From positions 558,001 to 622,000 of the forward strand of contig CAWHJN010000005.1 of NCBI GenBank assembly GCA_963829705.1: 64,000 bases of DNA. The letters are read 5' to 3'. The notes beneath the pieces are model-generated. The model had not been told where the DNA came from, did not search any database, and saw only the letters and a list, made by a program, of their open reading frames with translations. Positions 1-8,205 of this stretch are shown piece after piece (positions within the stretch are counted from its first letter, which is position 1; each line of letters begins with the position of its first letter). Made by a program: the position numbers and the translations under genes. This DNA comes from CAWHJN01 sp963829705. Its GTDB lineage: Bacteria; Bacteroidota; Rhodothermia; Rhodothermales; BA12.

Positions 1-740
1 AGCGAGTCGGCAGAGGGGCGCGCGCTGGGGCAGTCGTAGTTCTTCGCTGTGGGCGGGCTGCTGCGGCAATCGGTGTAGATCACCTCGCGGCCTCGCTTCT
101 CCATCTCGAACAGAATGCCCCGCGATTCCGAGACGGGCACCACGCCGTCGGACTCGCCGTGGAAAACCCACAGCGGGAAGTCGAGGAGTTTTCCGGCCTG
201 CGTGGGGTCGGCGTGCCCGCTCATGGGCACGGCAGCGGCGAAGCGCTCGGGCAGGCGCGAGACGATATCCCACGTGGCGTGCCCGCCCAGCGAAAGCCCG
301 ACGAGGTAGACGCGGTTCGTGTCGACGGCGAACTCGCGTTCGAGCGCGTCGATGAGATCGAGCACGACACGCTCGCCGCTGGTGAAACTCGACTGTGCGA
401 CGGGCGCGTCCATCGTCCAGCGCAGCGTCGTCGGCAACTGCGGCGCGACGACGAAGGCCGGGTTTCGCGCCTGGTTGGCAGGGTCGGCCCAGGCCGTGGC
501 CAGGCGATGCACGGCGATGTGTCGCTCGTTGTCCGTCCCGCGCTCGCCCGAGCCGTGGAACGCGACGACGAGCGGGTACGCCTGCGATCCATCATAGCCC
601 TCGGGCACGTAGAGCCGGTACGGCAGCGTCAGCCCCTCGAACGTGTGCTGGCGCTTCTCGAAAAGATCGACGACCGACTGGGGCTGGGCAGCCAGAGGCA
701 GCGCGCAGCAGAAAACGAGGAGCAGGGCGAGGGTACGCAT
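1..740 (-). CDS. Secreted alpha/beta-hydrolase (esterase/dienelactone-hydrolase-like), 3' partial
   Basis: The frame opens at an ATG (738-740) and stays open to the window edge, so the C-terminus is missing; at least 246 codons are present. It begins with a signal peptide (MRTLALLLVFCCALPLAAQ), so export is expected. The alpha/beta-hydrolase core is visible: an oxyanion-type segment VVAFHGSGERG, the nucleophile elbow GLSLGG near residue 148, and FHGESDGVVP near residue 195 holding the likely acid Asp. The catalytic His would lie beyond the window. This architecture fits secreted phospholipase/carboxylesterase or PHB-depolymerase-like esterases; the substrate cannot be told. It is divergent from the M16 peptidase pair. 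Confidence 0.8.
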   Translation of the reverse strand, partial: MRTLALLLVFCCALPLAAQPQSVVDLFEKRQHTFEGLTLPYRLYVPEGYDGSQAYPLVVAFHGSGERGTDNERHIAVHRLATAWADPANQARNPAFVVAPQLPTTLRWTMDAPVAQSSFTSGERVVLDLIDALEREFAVDTNRVYLVGLSLGGHATWDIVSRLPERFAAAVPMSGHADPTQAGKLLDFPLWVFHGESDGVVPVSESRGILFEMEKRGREVIYTDCRSSPPTAKNYDCPSARPSADS

Positions 741-983
741 GGCAGGGCGGGGTTGGGCGGCAGCGTTTTGGAAGCATTTTAGATCAGCAGAGGTTGCCGG
801 TTCGAGGTCAGGGTCGCTTTCCACCCTTTACTCCCAACCGCCGCGTCTGGGATCAAGATGCACACCCGGTTGCCGGGCTCCGTTCCGCCACGACGCTCGT
901 GACACGGTGGTTGCATTCGCAGCCCGACGTGTATTTCGGCGTCGTGTTTTCGTACCCTCCACGTCCGATCTATCCCATCCACT

Positions 984-2366
984 ATGTCCCGCCTGCTGCT
1001 GCTCCTTCTCGCCTGCGCGTGCGCGCTGCCCGCCGCCGCGCAGACAGACGCGCTCCGCGTCCCCTACGAACGCTTCACGCTCGACAACGGGCTCGACGTG
1101 GTGCTGCACCGCGACCCCTCGACGCCGTTTCTGACCGTCAACACGTGGTACCACGTGGGCTCGGCGCGCGAGAAGCCGGGGCGCACGGGCTTCGCGCACC
1201 TCTTCGAGCACCTCATGTTCGAGGGATCGGGCAACGTGCCCGAAGGGGCTATCGATGCGTGGATCGAGGAGGCGGGCGGCAGCAACAACGGCTCGACGAC
1301 CGAAGACCGCACCAACTACTACGTCGACGCCGCCTCGAACGCGCTCGACCTCGCCCTCTACCTCGACGCCGACCGCATGGCCTCGCTGCTCGACGCGATG
1401 TCGCCCGCCGCCGTCGATGGGCAGCGCGACGTGGTCAAGAACGAGCGGCGGCAGTCGTACGAAAACCGCCCCTACGGCCTCGCTTTCCCTATCCTCGGCC
1501 AGTACCTCTACCCCAAGGGGCATCCGTACCACTGGCCCGTCATCGGGTCGATGAATGACCTCTCGGCGGCGGCGTATGAGGACGTGGTGGACTTTTTCAG
1601 GACGTACTACGTGCCCAACAACGCGAGCCTCGTCGTCGCGGGCGACATCGACCTCGACGAGGCGCGGCGGCTCGTCGAGAAGTGGTACGGCGGCATCCCG
1701 CGCGGGCCTGAACCGCCGCCGGTGGTCGTCGCAAAGGCGTCGCTCGACGGCGAGACGCGGCTCGTACACGAGGACCGCGTGCAGCTTCCGCGTCTCTACA
1801 TGGCGTGGCACACGCCGCCCGCGTTCGCGCCGGGCGATGCCGAGATGCAGGTGGTGGCGGGCGTGCTCGCAGGCGGCAAAAACAGCCGTCTCTACAAACG
1901 CCTCGTCTACGACACCGAGATGGCGCAGAACGTCAGCGCCTTCCAGAACGCCGGCGCGCTCGGCGGGGTGTTCTACCTGATGGTCACCGCCCGCCCCGGC
2001 GTGGCCCTCTCCGACATCGAACAGATCGTAGAGGAGGAGATCGAAAAGCTGCAACGCGAAGCGCCGACCGCGCGCGAGGTGGCGCGGGAGATCAACGGCA
2101 TCGAGAGCAGCTTCCTCTTCGGTCTGGAGCGCGTCGTCGGCTTCGGCGGCAAGGCCGACCAGCTCAACGGCTACCTCGTCCAGACCGGCAACCCCGATTA
2201 CTTTGCCGAAGACCTCGCCCGCTTCCACGCCTTCACCCCGGCCGATTTGTCTGCGATGGCCGCGACATACCTGCGCCCCGACCGTCGTGTGGTGTTGAGC
2301 GTGGTGCCGCAGGGCCAGCCCGAGATGGCGCTGCAAGGCTCCGTCGCCGCCGTCAACGAATACTGA
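984..2366 (+). CDS. M16 family zinc metallopeptidase, catalytic subunit
   Basis: A 460-residue protein with an N-terminal signal peptide (about residues 1-20). The inverted zinc motif HxxEH appears as HLFEH (His72, Glu75, His76), followed about 77 residues later by NERR, whose Glu (about 153) is the expected third ligand. Length and motif fit a single-chain M16B (pitrilysin/MPP-like) subunit. A second M16 gene lacking the zinc ligands follows 39 bp downstream, the usual arrangement of bacterial two-subunit M16B proteases in which one subunit cuts and the other forms the chamber. Likely role: degradation of peptides in the periplasm; substrate unknown. Confidence 0.93.
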   Translation: MSRLLLLLLACACALPAAAQTDALRVPYERFTLDNGLDVVLHRDPSTPFLTVNTWYHVGSAREKPGRTGFAHLFEHLMFEGSGNVPEGAIDAWIEEAGGSNNGSTTEDRTNYYVDAASNALDLALYLDADRMASLLDAMSPAAVDGQRDVVKNERRQSYENRPYGLAFPILGQYLYPKGHPYHWPVIGSMNDLSAAAYEDVVDFFRTYYVPNNASLVVAGDIDLDEARRLVEKWYGGIPRGPEPPPVVVAKASLDGETRLVHEDRVQLPRLYMAWHTPPAFAPGDAEMQVVAGVLAGGKNSRLYKRLVYDTEMAQNVSAFQNAGALGGVFYLMVTARPGVALSDIEQIVEEEIEKLQREAPTAREVAREINGIESSFLFGLERVVGFGGKADQLNGYLVQTGNPDYFAEDLARFHAFTPADLSAMAATYLRPDRRVVLSVVPQGQPEMALQGSVAAVNEY

Positions 2367-2372
2367 TTTTTC

Positions 2373-2395
2373 AGCCGCTGCTCCGGCGGCTTTTT
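2373..2395 (+). terminator. Rho-independent terminator-like hairpin between the M16 genes
   Basis: A perfect 6-bp stem (AGCCGC/GCGGCT, 7-nt loop) is followed directly by TTTTT. It sits in the 39-bp gap between the two M16 genes, so it may tune expression of the second subunit rather than end the operon. Confidence 0.6.
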
Positions 2396-2405
2396 CCCGA
2401 CCCCG

Positions 2406-3848
2406 ATGCTCCGTTCCCGTTTTCTCGCCTTTCTGCTCGCGCTCGCCCTCGTGCCCGCGCTCGCCGCCCAGCAGCCCGTCGACCGCTCGCAGCGCCCGCA
2501 GGTCGGGCCGCCGCCCGCGCTGGAGTTGCCGCCCATCCAGCGGTTCACGCTTTCCAACGGGCTGCCGGTGCTGCTGATGGAGAAGTCCGAGGTGCCCGTC
2601 GCCGAATTCCGCCTCGTCGTGCGCGCCGGTTCGGTGGACGATCCCCAGAAACGCTACGGGCTGGCCGACCTCACGGCGGACCTGCTGGATGAAGGCGCGG
2701 GCGACTACACGGCGCTCGAACTCGCCGACGCTGTCGAATTCCTGGGCGCGCGCCTGACGACGAGCGCGGGCTACCACAGCAGTGAAATCCGGCTCTCCAC
2801 GCCCACCTCCAAGCTCGACGATGCCCTCCCGCTCATGGCCGACGTGGCGCTACGCCCGGCGTTTGCCGACGGTGAACTCGAACGGCTGCGCGGACTGCGC
2901 CTGACGGCCTTCACGCAGCAGCGCGACGAGGCGCGGGCGCTGGCGTCGCTCCTCTACGACAAGACGCTCTACGGCCCCGCGCACCCCTACGGACGCGCCA
3001 CCGGAGGCGATTCCACGAGCACCGCCGCCCTCTCCACCGCCGACGTGCAGGCGTTTTACCGGACGTACTATACGCCCGCCAACAGCGCGCTCGTCGTCGT
3101 CGGGGCCGTTACGCGGGCGGACCTCGCGGCGCGGCTCGAACGCCTCTTCGGCGCGTGGACGGGCACGGCTCCGGCGGCTACGGAGGTGGCCGAGGGCGCG
3201 CAGGTGGAGCGCACCGCCATCTACCTCGTCGACAAGCCCGGCGCGGCGCAGACGGTCGTGCGCGTCGGGCGCATCGGCGCGGCGCGGTCGAGCGACGACA
3301 CCTATGCGCTCGACGTGCTCAACACCCTCCTCGGCGGCTCGTTCACGTCGCGCCTCAACCAGAACCTGCGCGAGCGCAATGGCTACACCTACGGCGCGTC
3401 GTCGGGCTTCGCGTTTCGGCCCGTCGCCGGTCCGTTCACCGCGTCGGCGGACGTGCAGACCGCCGTCACCGGCCCGGCACTGGCCGAGTTTTTCAACGAG
3501 CTGCGCGCCATCGGCACACCCGTCCCCGACGACGAACTGACGCGGGCCAAAAACTACCGGGCGCTCACCTTCCCCCGCGCCTTCGCCACCGTCGGCGGCA
3601 CGGCGGGGATGCTCGCCGATCTGTGGCTCAACGACCTCCCGGACGCCTACCTGACGGATTACATCCAGCGCGTGCTCGCCGTCACGCAGGCCGACGTCGC
3701 GCGCGTGGCGCGTGAATACGTCGATCCCGGCAAGATGGCCGTCGTGCTCGTCGGCGATCGGGCGCAGATCGAGGACGACGTCCGCGCGCTCGATCTGGGA
3801 ACGGTGACGCTGCTGACCGTCGAAGACGTGCTGCGCCCGCAGCGGTGA
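2406..3848 (+). CDS. M16 family peptidase-like protein, non-catalytic subunit
   Basis: A 480-residue protein with a signal peptide (residues about 1-21). The M16 fold is recognisable (FTLSNGLPVLLMEKSEVPV at the N-terminus), but the zinc motif is lost: where HxxEH should be, the sequence reads GLADLTADLLDEGAG, with Asp88, Ala91 and Asp92 replacing the ligands. The substrate-binding Arg/Tyr region of non-catalytic subunits is kept (LRERNGYTYGASSGF). It is expected to pair with the catalytic M16 protein encoded immediately upstream. A weak hairpin terminator separates the two genes. Confidence 0.92.
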   Translation: MLRSRFLAFLLALALVPALAAQQPVDRSQRPQVGPPPALELPPIQRFTLSNGLPVLLMEKSEVPVAEFRLVVRAGSVDDPQKRYGLADLTADLLDEGAGDYTALELADAVEFLGARLTTSAGYHSSEIRLSTPTSKLDDALPLMADVALRPAFADGELERLRGLRLTAFTQQRDEARALASLLYDKTLYGPAHPYGRATGGDSTSTAALSTADVQAFYRTYYTPANSALVVVGAVTRADLAARLERLFGAWTGTAPAATEVAEGAQVERTAIYLVDKPGAAQTVVRVGRIGAARSSDDTYALDVLNTLLGGSFTSRLNQNLRERNGYTYGASSGFAFRPVAGPFTASADVQTAVTGPALAEFFNELRAIGTPVPDDELTRAKNYRALTFPRAFATVGGTAGMLADLWLNDLPDAYLTDYIQRVLAVTQADVARVAREYVDPGKMAVVLVGDRAQIEDDVRALDLGTVTLLTVEDVLRPQR

Positions 3849-3920
3849 CCGGGCGGTTTCTCAGCGTCGCGCCGTGTATGTTGATCGTCCCTGATTCTCT
3901 TCCCAAACACACCCACGCTC

Positions 3921-4325
3921 ATGGCACAGATCTCTGACATCGAAGGCATCGGCCCCGTCATCGCCGAGAACATGCAGGCGGCGGGCATCAGAACCACCGA
4001 CGACCTGCTCGCACGGGCCGCCACGGCGCAGGGCCGCACGGTGATGGGTGAGGCGCTCGGCCTCGACGCGGCCCGCCTGCTGCGCTTCGTCAACCACGCG
4101 GACCTCATGCGCGTCAAAGGCATCGGCAGCGAGTATTCCGAGTTGCTCGAAGCCGCGGGCGTGGACACCGTCCCTGAACTCGCCCGCCGCAAGGCCGACA
4201 ACCTGCAGGCGAAACTGGCCGAGATCAACAACACCCGCAAGCTCGTCCGCCAGATGGCCTCGGCCTCTCAGGTCGAAAGCTGGATCGAGCAGGCGAAAGC
4301 GCTGGATCCCATCGTCACGCACTGA
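3921..4325 (+). CDS. DUF4332-like helix-hairpin-helix protein
   Basis: A 134-residue soluble protein with no signal peptide or membrane segment. It opens with a helix-hairpin-helix-like segment (DIEGIGPVIAENMQAAGI) and carries a second one (LMRVKGIGSEYSELLEAAGV) around residue 57. Two such motifs joined by helices are typical of DUF4332-type proteins, related to the HhH modules of DNA-binding and DNA-repair proteins. Function is unknown; binding to nucleic acid is a reasonable guess from fold only. It stands alone between the M16 pair and an epimerase gene. Confidence 0.8.
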   Translation: MAQISDIEGIGPVIAENMQAAGIRTTDDLLARAATAQGRTVMGEALGLDAARLLRFVNHADLMRVKGIGSEYSELLEAAGVDTVPELARRKADNLQAKLAEINNTRKLVRQMASASQVESWIEQAKALDPIVTH

Positions 4326-4435
4326 GCGCGCCGGGCGGCGGAGGACGTTTCGCGGAAAGCACGCCGGGCATCTTGTTCGGGGCGTGCTCGCGGCGGATCT
4401 TCACGTTTCGCCGACGCGCGCCTACTCCCTTCCGC

Positions 4436-5434
4436 ATGTCCACCATTTTCCTCACCGGCGGCACCGGCTTCATCGGCAGCCACCTCGCCGAAACCCTCGT
4501 CGCACGCGGCCACCACGTCCGCGCGCTCGTGCGGAGCGACCCGAAGTGGCTGGCGGGCACGAAGGTCGAAATCGTCAAAGGCGACCTCTCCAATCCCGAG
4601 GTGCTGTGGAAGGCGCTGGACGGCGTCGAGTACGTCTACCACGTGGCGGGCGTTACACGGGCCACGGACGATGCGGCGTTCGAGGCGGGCAACGTCCGCG
4701 CGACGCTCAACCTGCTGGGGGCCGTGAAGATGGCCGCGTCCGGCGTCAAAAAGGTGATGATCACGTCGAGCCTCGCCGCCGTCGGCACGTGCGCGGGCGG
4801 CGTGGCGACCGAGGAGACGCCACTCGACCCCATCTCGCGCTACGGAAAAAGCAAGGCGCGCATGGAAGAGGCGCTGCACGCCAGGCACGACCTGACGGAA
4901 TCCTACGCCGAGACGCTGCCGCTCGTCGTCGTGCGCCCGCCCGCCGTCTACGGCCCGCGCGAGGCGGACATCTACACGTTTTTCCAGACGCTCTCGAAAG
5001 GCCTCTGCCCCGTCGTCGGCGACCCCGAGGCGCCCGCGCTGAGCCTCGTCCACAGCCGCGACCTCGTGCGCGGGATGATTGAGGCGGCGGAGGCACCGAA
5101 CACGACCGGCGAGACGTATTTCGTCGGCTCCGAGAAAGCGTACTCGTGGGCGGAGGTGCGCGACGCGGCGGCGCGGGCGCTGGGCCGCAACGTGATCACG
5201 CTCAAGATCCCGGAAAAGCTCGTCGTGCCCATCGGCAGGCTGGCCGAGTGGGGCGGCAACCTCATCGGGCAGTACCCCGCGCTCAACCGCGAAAAGGCCC
5301 TCGAAATCCGCGACGCCTGCAAAATCTGCTCGGTCGAAAAAGCGCAGCGCGACTTCGGCTACACGCAGCAGGTCGCGTTGGAGGACGGCATCGCCGAGAC
5401 GATCACGTGGTACCGCAAAAAAGGCTGGCTCTGA
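4436..5434 (+). CDS. NAD-dependent epimerase/dehydratase (extended SDR)
   Basis: A 332-residue Rossmann protein. The start at 4436 is chosen because it places the nucleotide-binding motif TGGTGFIG within the first 15 residues; the open frame upstream adds an Arg-rich, non-homologous-looking stretch. The extended-SDR catalytic Tyr-xxx-Lys is visible as YGKSK after SSLAAVG. This family interconverts nucleotide sugars or reduces related substrates; it resembles the hydroxysteroid-dehydrogenase/dihydroflavonol-reductase-like branch, but the sequence does not fix the substrate. Cytoplasmic. It appears to be monocistronic. Confidence 0.88.
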   Translation: MSTIFLTGGTGFIGSHLAETLVARGHHVRALVRSDPKWLAGTKVEIVKGDLSNPEVLWKALDGVEYVYHVAGVTRATDDAAFEAGNVRATLNLLGAVKMAASGVKKVMITSSLAAVGTCAGGVATEETPLDPISRYGKSKARMEEALHARHDLTESYAETLPLVVVRPPAVYGPREADIYTFFQTLSKGLCPVVGDPEAPALSLVHSRDLVRGMIEAAEAPNTTGETYFVGSEKAYSWAEVRDAAARALGRNVITLKIPEKLVVPIGRLAEWGGNLIGQYPALNREKALEIRDACKICSVEKAQRDFGYTQQVALEDGIAETITWYRKKGWL

Positions 5435-5538
5435 GGGGAAGGCGGATTTCCTTCTGGAAGCTGCGCTTTCGGAACGCGGATTTTCGGATATAGGGGCGTG
5501 CCGTGTTGCGCCCTGCCGGGAACGCCAACGGGGGGGTA

Positions 5539-5558
5539 GGGCGCAATTCATTGCGCCC
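5539..5558. repeat. Palindromic element, copy 1
   Basis: A perfect inverted repeat (GGGCGCAAT / ATTGCGCCC around a TC centre) in the 178-bp gap between the convergent epimerase and NlpC/P60 genes. A related copy with a compensating change in both arms lies at 7916-7935. It may act as a bidirectional terminator or be a REP-type dispersed repeat. Confidence 0.75.
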
Positions 5559-5612
5559 GACGCGGAGTAGGAGCACGACACGCGAAGCGCACGACCGCTC
5601 CCACCCGGCGCT

Positions 5613-6830
5613 TTACCGCGTTTCCTGTGCCGACGGCATCAGGTGGTACACCCCCGGCGCGCCGAGCGACACGACGCCTTGGGGGTGGCCGAGGATGCGT
5701 TTCGTGCGGAGGTAGCGGTTGCGCTCGTACGGCTCGTAGTCGGGCGCATCGGGGTCCATGCTGCTCACCCGCACCTGCCCGGAGGCGTGGATAAAGCGGT
5801 TGTCACCGATCCACATGCCCACGTGGATCACCCGCTCGCGCGACGTGTCGGTGGCCTTGCGTCCGAAAAAGAGCAGGTCGCCCGGCTGGAGGCGCGACCA
5901 CTCGCCCGTCGAATCCACCACGACGCCCGCCGCGATCTGCTGCGAGGCATCGCGGGGCAAGAGCATCCCGTTGAGCTGGTAGACGGTGCGCGTGAAGCCG
6001 CTGCAATCCATCCCTTTGGCCGACGTGCCGCCCCACAGGTACGGCACGCCCAGCAGCGTCCGCGCCGTGCTCACGAGCGACGGGCCGGTGGGAGCGGGGC
6101 GCGCCGACCATGCCGCGAAAGGCTGCGCCTCGTCCCTCCGCACGAAGCCCGCGCGCCCGTCGGGGAAGCGCACGGCGTAGTACTCGCCCGTTTCGCCTGT
6201 CGTCTCCAGCATGGCCCCGGCCACGAGGTCGGCGACGCGTGCAGCGTCGGCACGGGGGGCGTCGAGGGCGAAGCCGTAAGTGGCGAGGTAGACGATTTTG
6301 GAGGCGCCTTCCGCCTGCCGGATGCCCGCCGAGTCGAGCCGGGCGATGGCCCCATTGTCCGTCCAGGCGAGGTAGCGGTCGGGCGTCTGGACGTAGACGA
6401 AGCCGCCGTCTTTTTTGAGCACCCGCACGGGCGTGCCCAGGAGCGCCTGCGTGACGAGTTCGGCCCCGTGGCGCGGCTCGCCGCGCAGGTTGGCGACGGA
6501 GATCGTGACGAGGCCGAAGGGCTTGTCGGCCACGTCCGCCTCGGGCAGCACGTCCACCCGGGCATCGACGCGCAGCCCGCGCGTTTCGAGGCTGTCGCGC
6601 AGTGCGGCGAGGGCGGCCTTTTCGGTGGTTTCGCCGGTGAGCACGACCGTGCCGCCTTGCCGCGTGGCCTCGACGTCGAAGCGCGCCACGCGCCCGTCGG
6701 GCGCAAACGCCTGCTGGACGGACGCGACGAGCGGGGCGTCGGACGGCGGCGCGACGGTGCGGCATCCGGCGACCGAGACGAGACAGAAAGCGAGCGCGGC
6801 GAAGCGGTGGAGCAGGAGGGAGCGGTTCAT
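5613..6830 (-). CDS. NlpC/P60 family cell-wall peptidase, lipoprotein with SH3-like domains
   Basis: A 405-residue protein with a lipobox (LVSVAGC) giving a predicted lipid-anchored N-terminus. The N-terminal third resembles a BON-like segment (VVLTGETTEKAALAALRDSL). The middle has two SH3b-like stretches. The C-terminal NlpC/P60 domain begins around LGVPYLWGGTSAKGMDCSGF, whose Cys (about residue 275) is the nucleophile; the His lies in HVGMWIG (about 336). It probably cleaves peptidoglycan stem peptides (gamma-D-Glu-diaminopimelate bonds in this family). Its ATG overlaps the stop of the upstream regulator gene (ATGA), indicating translational coupling. Confidence 0.92.
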   Translation of the reverse strand: MNRSLLLHRFAALAFCLVSVAGCRTVAPPSDAPLVASVQQAFAPDGRVARFDVEATRQGGTVVLTGETTEKAALAALRDSLETRGLRVDARVDVLPEADVADKPFGLVTISVANLRGEPRHGAELVTQALLGTPVRVLKKDGGFVYVQTPDRYLAWTDNGAIARLDSAGIRQAEGASKIVYLATYGFALDAPRADAARVADLVAGAMLETTGETGEYYAVRFPDGRAGFVRRDEAQPFAAWSARPAPTGPSLVSTARTLLGVPYLWGGTSAKGMDCSGFTRTVYQLNGMLLPRDASQQIAAGVVVDSTGEWSRLQPGDLLFFGRKATDTSRERVIHVGMWIGDNRFIHASGQVRVSSMDPDAPDYEPYERNRYLRTKRILGHPQGVVSLGAPGVYHLMPSAQETR

Positions 6831-7174
6831 ACGGGGCGGGCAGCGGCGATGATGGATTCCATCTGGTCGAGGTACTCGGCGAAGGCTTTCTGACCCTCGG
6901 TGGTCAGGCGAAACTCGGTGCGCGGCGTGCGGTCGTCAAAAAACTTGTCGCAGGCTACGTAGCCCGCTTCTTCGAGTTTGCGCGCGTGGACGCTCAGGTT
7001 GCCGTCGGTGAGGCCGAGGAGACTCTTGAGCGCCGTGAAACTCAGCGCTTCACCCGCCGCGAGCGCGCTCAGGATGCCCAGCCGCACGCGCTCGTGAACG
7101 ACGCGGTCGAGCGTGACGGGAGACGCGGCGCGCAGCCGCCGGTTGGAAAGGGTGAGGGGTCGATTAGCCGCCAT
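6827..7174 (-). CDS. Winged-helix (MarR/ArsR-like) transcriptional regulator
   Basis: A 115-residue protein. The start at 7174 is chosen because the frame upstream is a shadow of the membrane protein gene, and because this ATG overlaps that gene's stop. The core is a winged helix: a helix-turn-helix region ALKSLLGLTDGNLSVHARKL followed by a wing (FFDDRTPRTEFRLTTEGQKAF). The TDGNLSVHxRKLE pattern is typical of the small family encoded next to 4-5 TM membrane proteins in Bacteroidota-like genomes. Its stop overlaps the NlpC/P60 start, so three genes form one coupled operon, and it probably regulates that operon. Confidence 0.85.
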   Translation of the reverse strand: MAANRPLTLSNRRLRAASPVTLDRVVHERVRLGILSALAAGEALSFTALKSLLGLTDGNLSVHARKLEEAGYVACDKFFDDRTPRTEFRLTTEGQKAFAEYLDQMESIIAAARPV

Positions 7175-7845
7175 AACGTCGCCAGATGAAGAGGCCCGCC
7201 AGCACGTGGAGCACACCGAAGCCCAGCGCCAGCAGGAGCGTTGCGTAAAAAAGAGGAAGGAAGAGCGCCGCGATGCCCAGCGCCATGAACGCCAGTCCGA
7301 CGCGCGGCACGAACGGGCACCGACGACAGCCCGCCGGTGACGGTGCCGGTGCCGTAGAGCAGCAGCCACACGCCCGGCAGGAGGTCGAGCGTGCCGCCGC
7401 CGTCGGAGGTGTTCCACACGCGCGGTGCGTCGAAGGCGTAGAAGTCCGGCCCGCCGAGGGCGATGGCGCGCACGTAGAGCGCGAGGGTCAGCATGGCCCC
7501 CGCGGCCATCGGAGGCAGCAGGCTCTGCACGTACTTGCGCCCCGGCCCGCTGCGGAGCGAGAGGCCCGCGCCGTGCGCCTTGTGCCGCAGCGCCCACACG
7601 CCGATGCACGCGCCCACGGCGGCCTCCATGACCCACACGCGCAGCCAGCCCGAGAGCATCGGCTGCGCGAGCGACAGCGCCGTAGCCCCGAGCGCCGTCG
7701 CGCCCATGAGCACCAGCCCGCGCCCCGGCACGGCGGTGAACGGCCCCGAGCGCCCCATCACCTCGCGGATGTAGCGCAGGTGGTCGTGCGCCTGTTCGTC
7801 GGCGCGAGGCAGGTCGCGGGAGACCGGGGGACGGTCGGGGAGCAT
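7164..7845 (-). CDS. Multi-pass membrane protein, interrupted by one +1 frameshift
   Basis: Start ATG at 7843-7845; the intact product would be about 226 residues. The first frame runs to about 7317 and encodes four hydrophobic segments (for example VLMGATALGATALSL and LLPGVWLLLYGTGTVTGGL). After the GTGCCCG stretch near 7314-7320 the homologous reading continues one base later with VGLAFMALGIAALFLPLFYA and ends FIWRRYGG at TAA 7164-7166. Total length is 681+1 nt, exactly one extra base. The stop overlaps the start of the winged-helix regulator, so the C-terminal frame is the real one. A sequencing error or a recent single-base insertion explains it. Function unknown; probably the partner of the regulator. 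Confidence 0.7.
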
Positions 7846-8205
7846 GGCGTCAGAGTGCTTTGCAGGGCAAAGATAGGGTGAAAGTCGGAAGTGGGAACGC
7901 GAAATGCGGAAGTAGGGACGCAATTCATGGCGTCCGGTGCGGAAGTCGGAACGCAGGAGTCTGATGCAGGGGCGCGTCAGACTGTGCGCATCCGAGGTGG
8001 CGCCCGGCAGGGATCGCGGCGGCGGGATAGACGTGCCGTGGCACCTCCATCGGTGGCACGTCCGGGTAACGGGCAAAGCGAACGGGGGAGCAGTCATCCT
8101 CCAATTCTCCATCCGCTCTCCTCCACCCGCCCGGGAATCCTTCTCGAATGGCCCATCGTTAGTCGCGTCCCTATCCGTCGCCCCGTTCAGCTACCGCCCG
8201 CCATC
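7846..8205. other. 360-bp intergenic region with short repeats
   Basis: Divergent gap between the membrane-protein operon (minus) and the 2-oxoglutarate enzyme (plus). It contains the direct repeat AAGTCGGAA (7882-7890 and 7943-7951), GGAACGC twice (7894 and 7948), and the palindrome at 7916-7935. A frame stays open here upstream of the GTG start used for the enzyme, but its composition is not protein-like. No confident promoter was identified. Confidence 0.6.
7916..7935. repeat. Palindromic element, copy 2
   Basis: Inverted repeat GGACGC / GCGTCC with an 8-nt loop AATTCATG. Compared with the copy at 5539-5558, the third base pair of the stem is A-T instead of G-C in both arms (a compensating change), while the loop AATTCAT is kept. 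It is flanked by GTAGG on the left, like copy 1. Confidence 0.65.
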
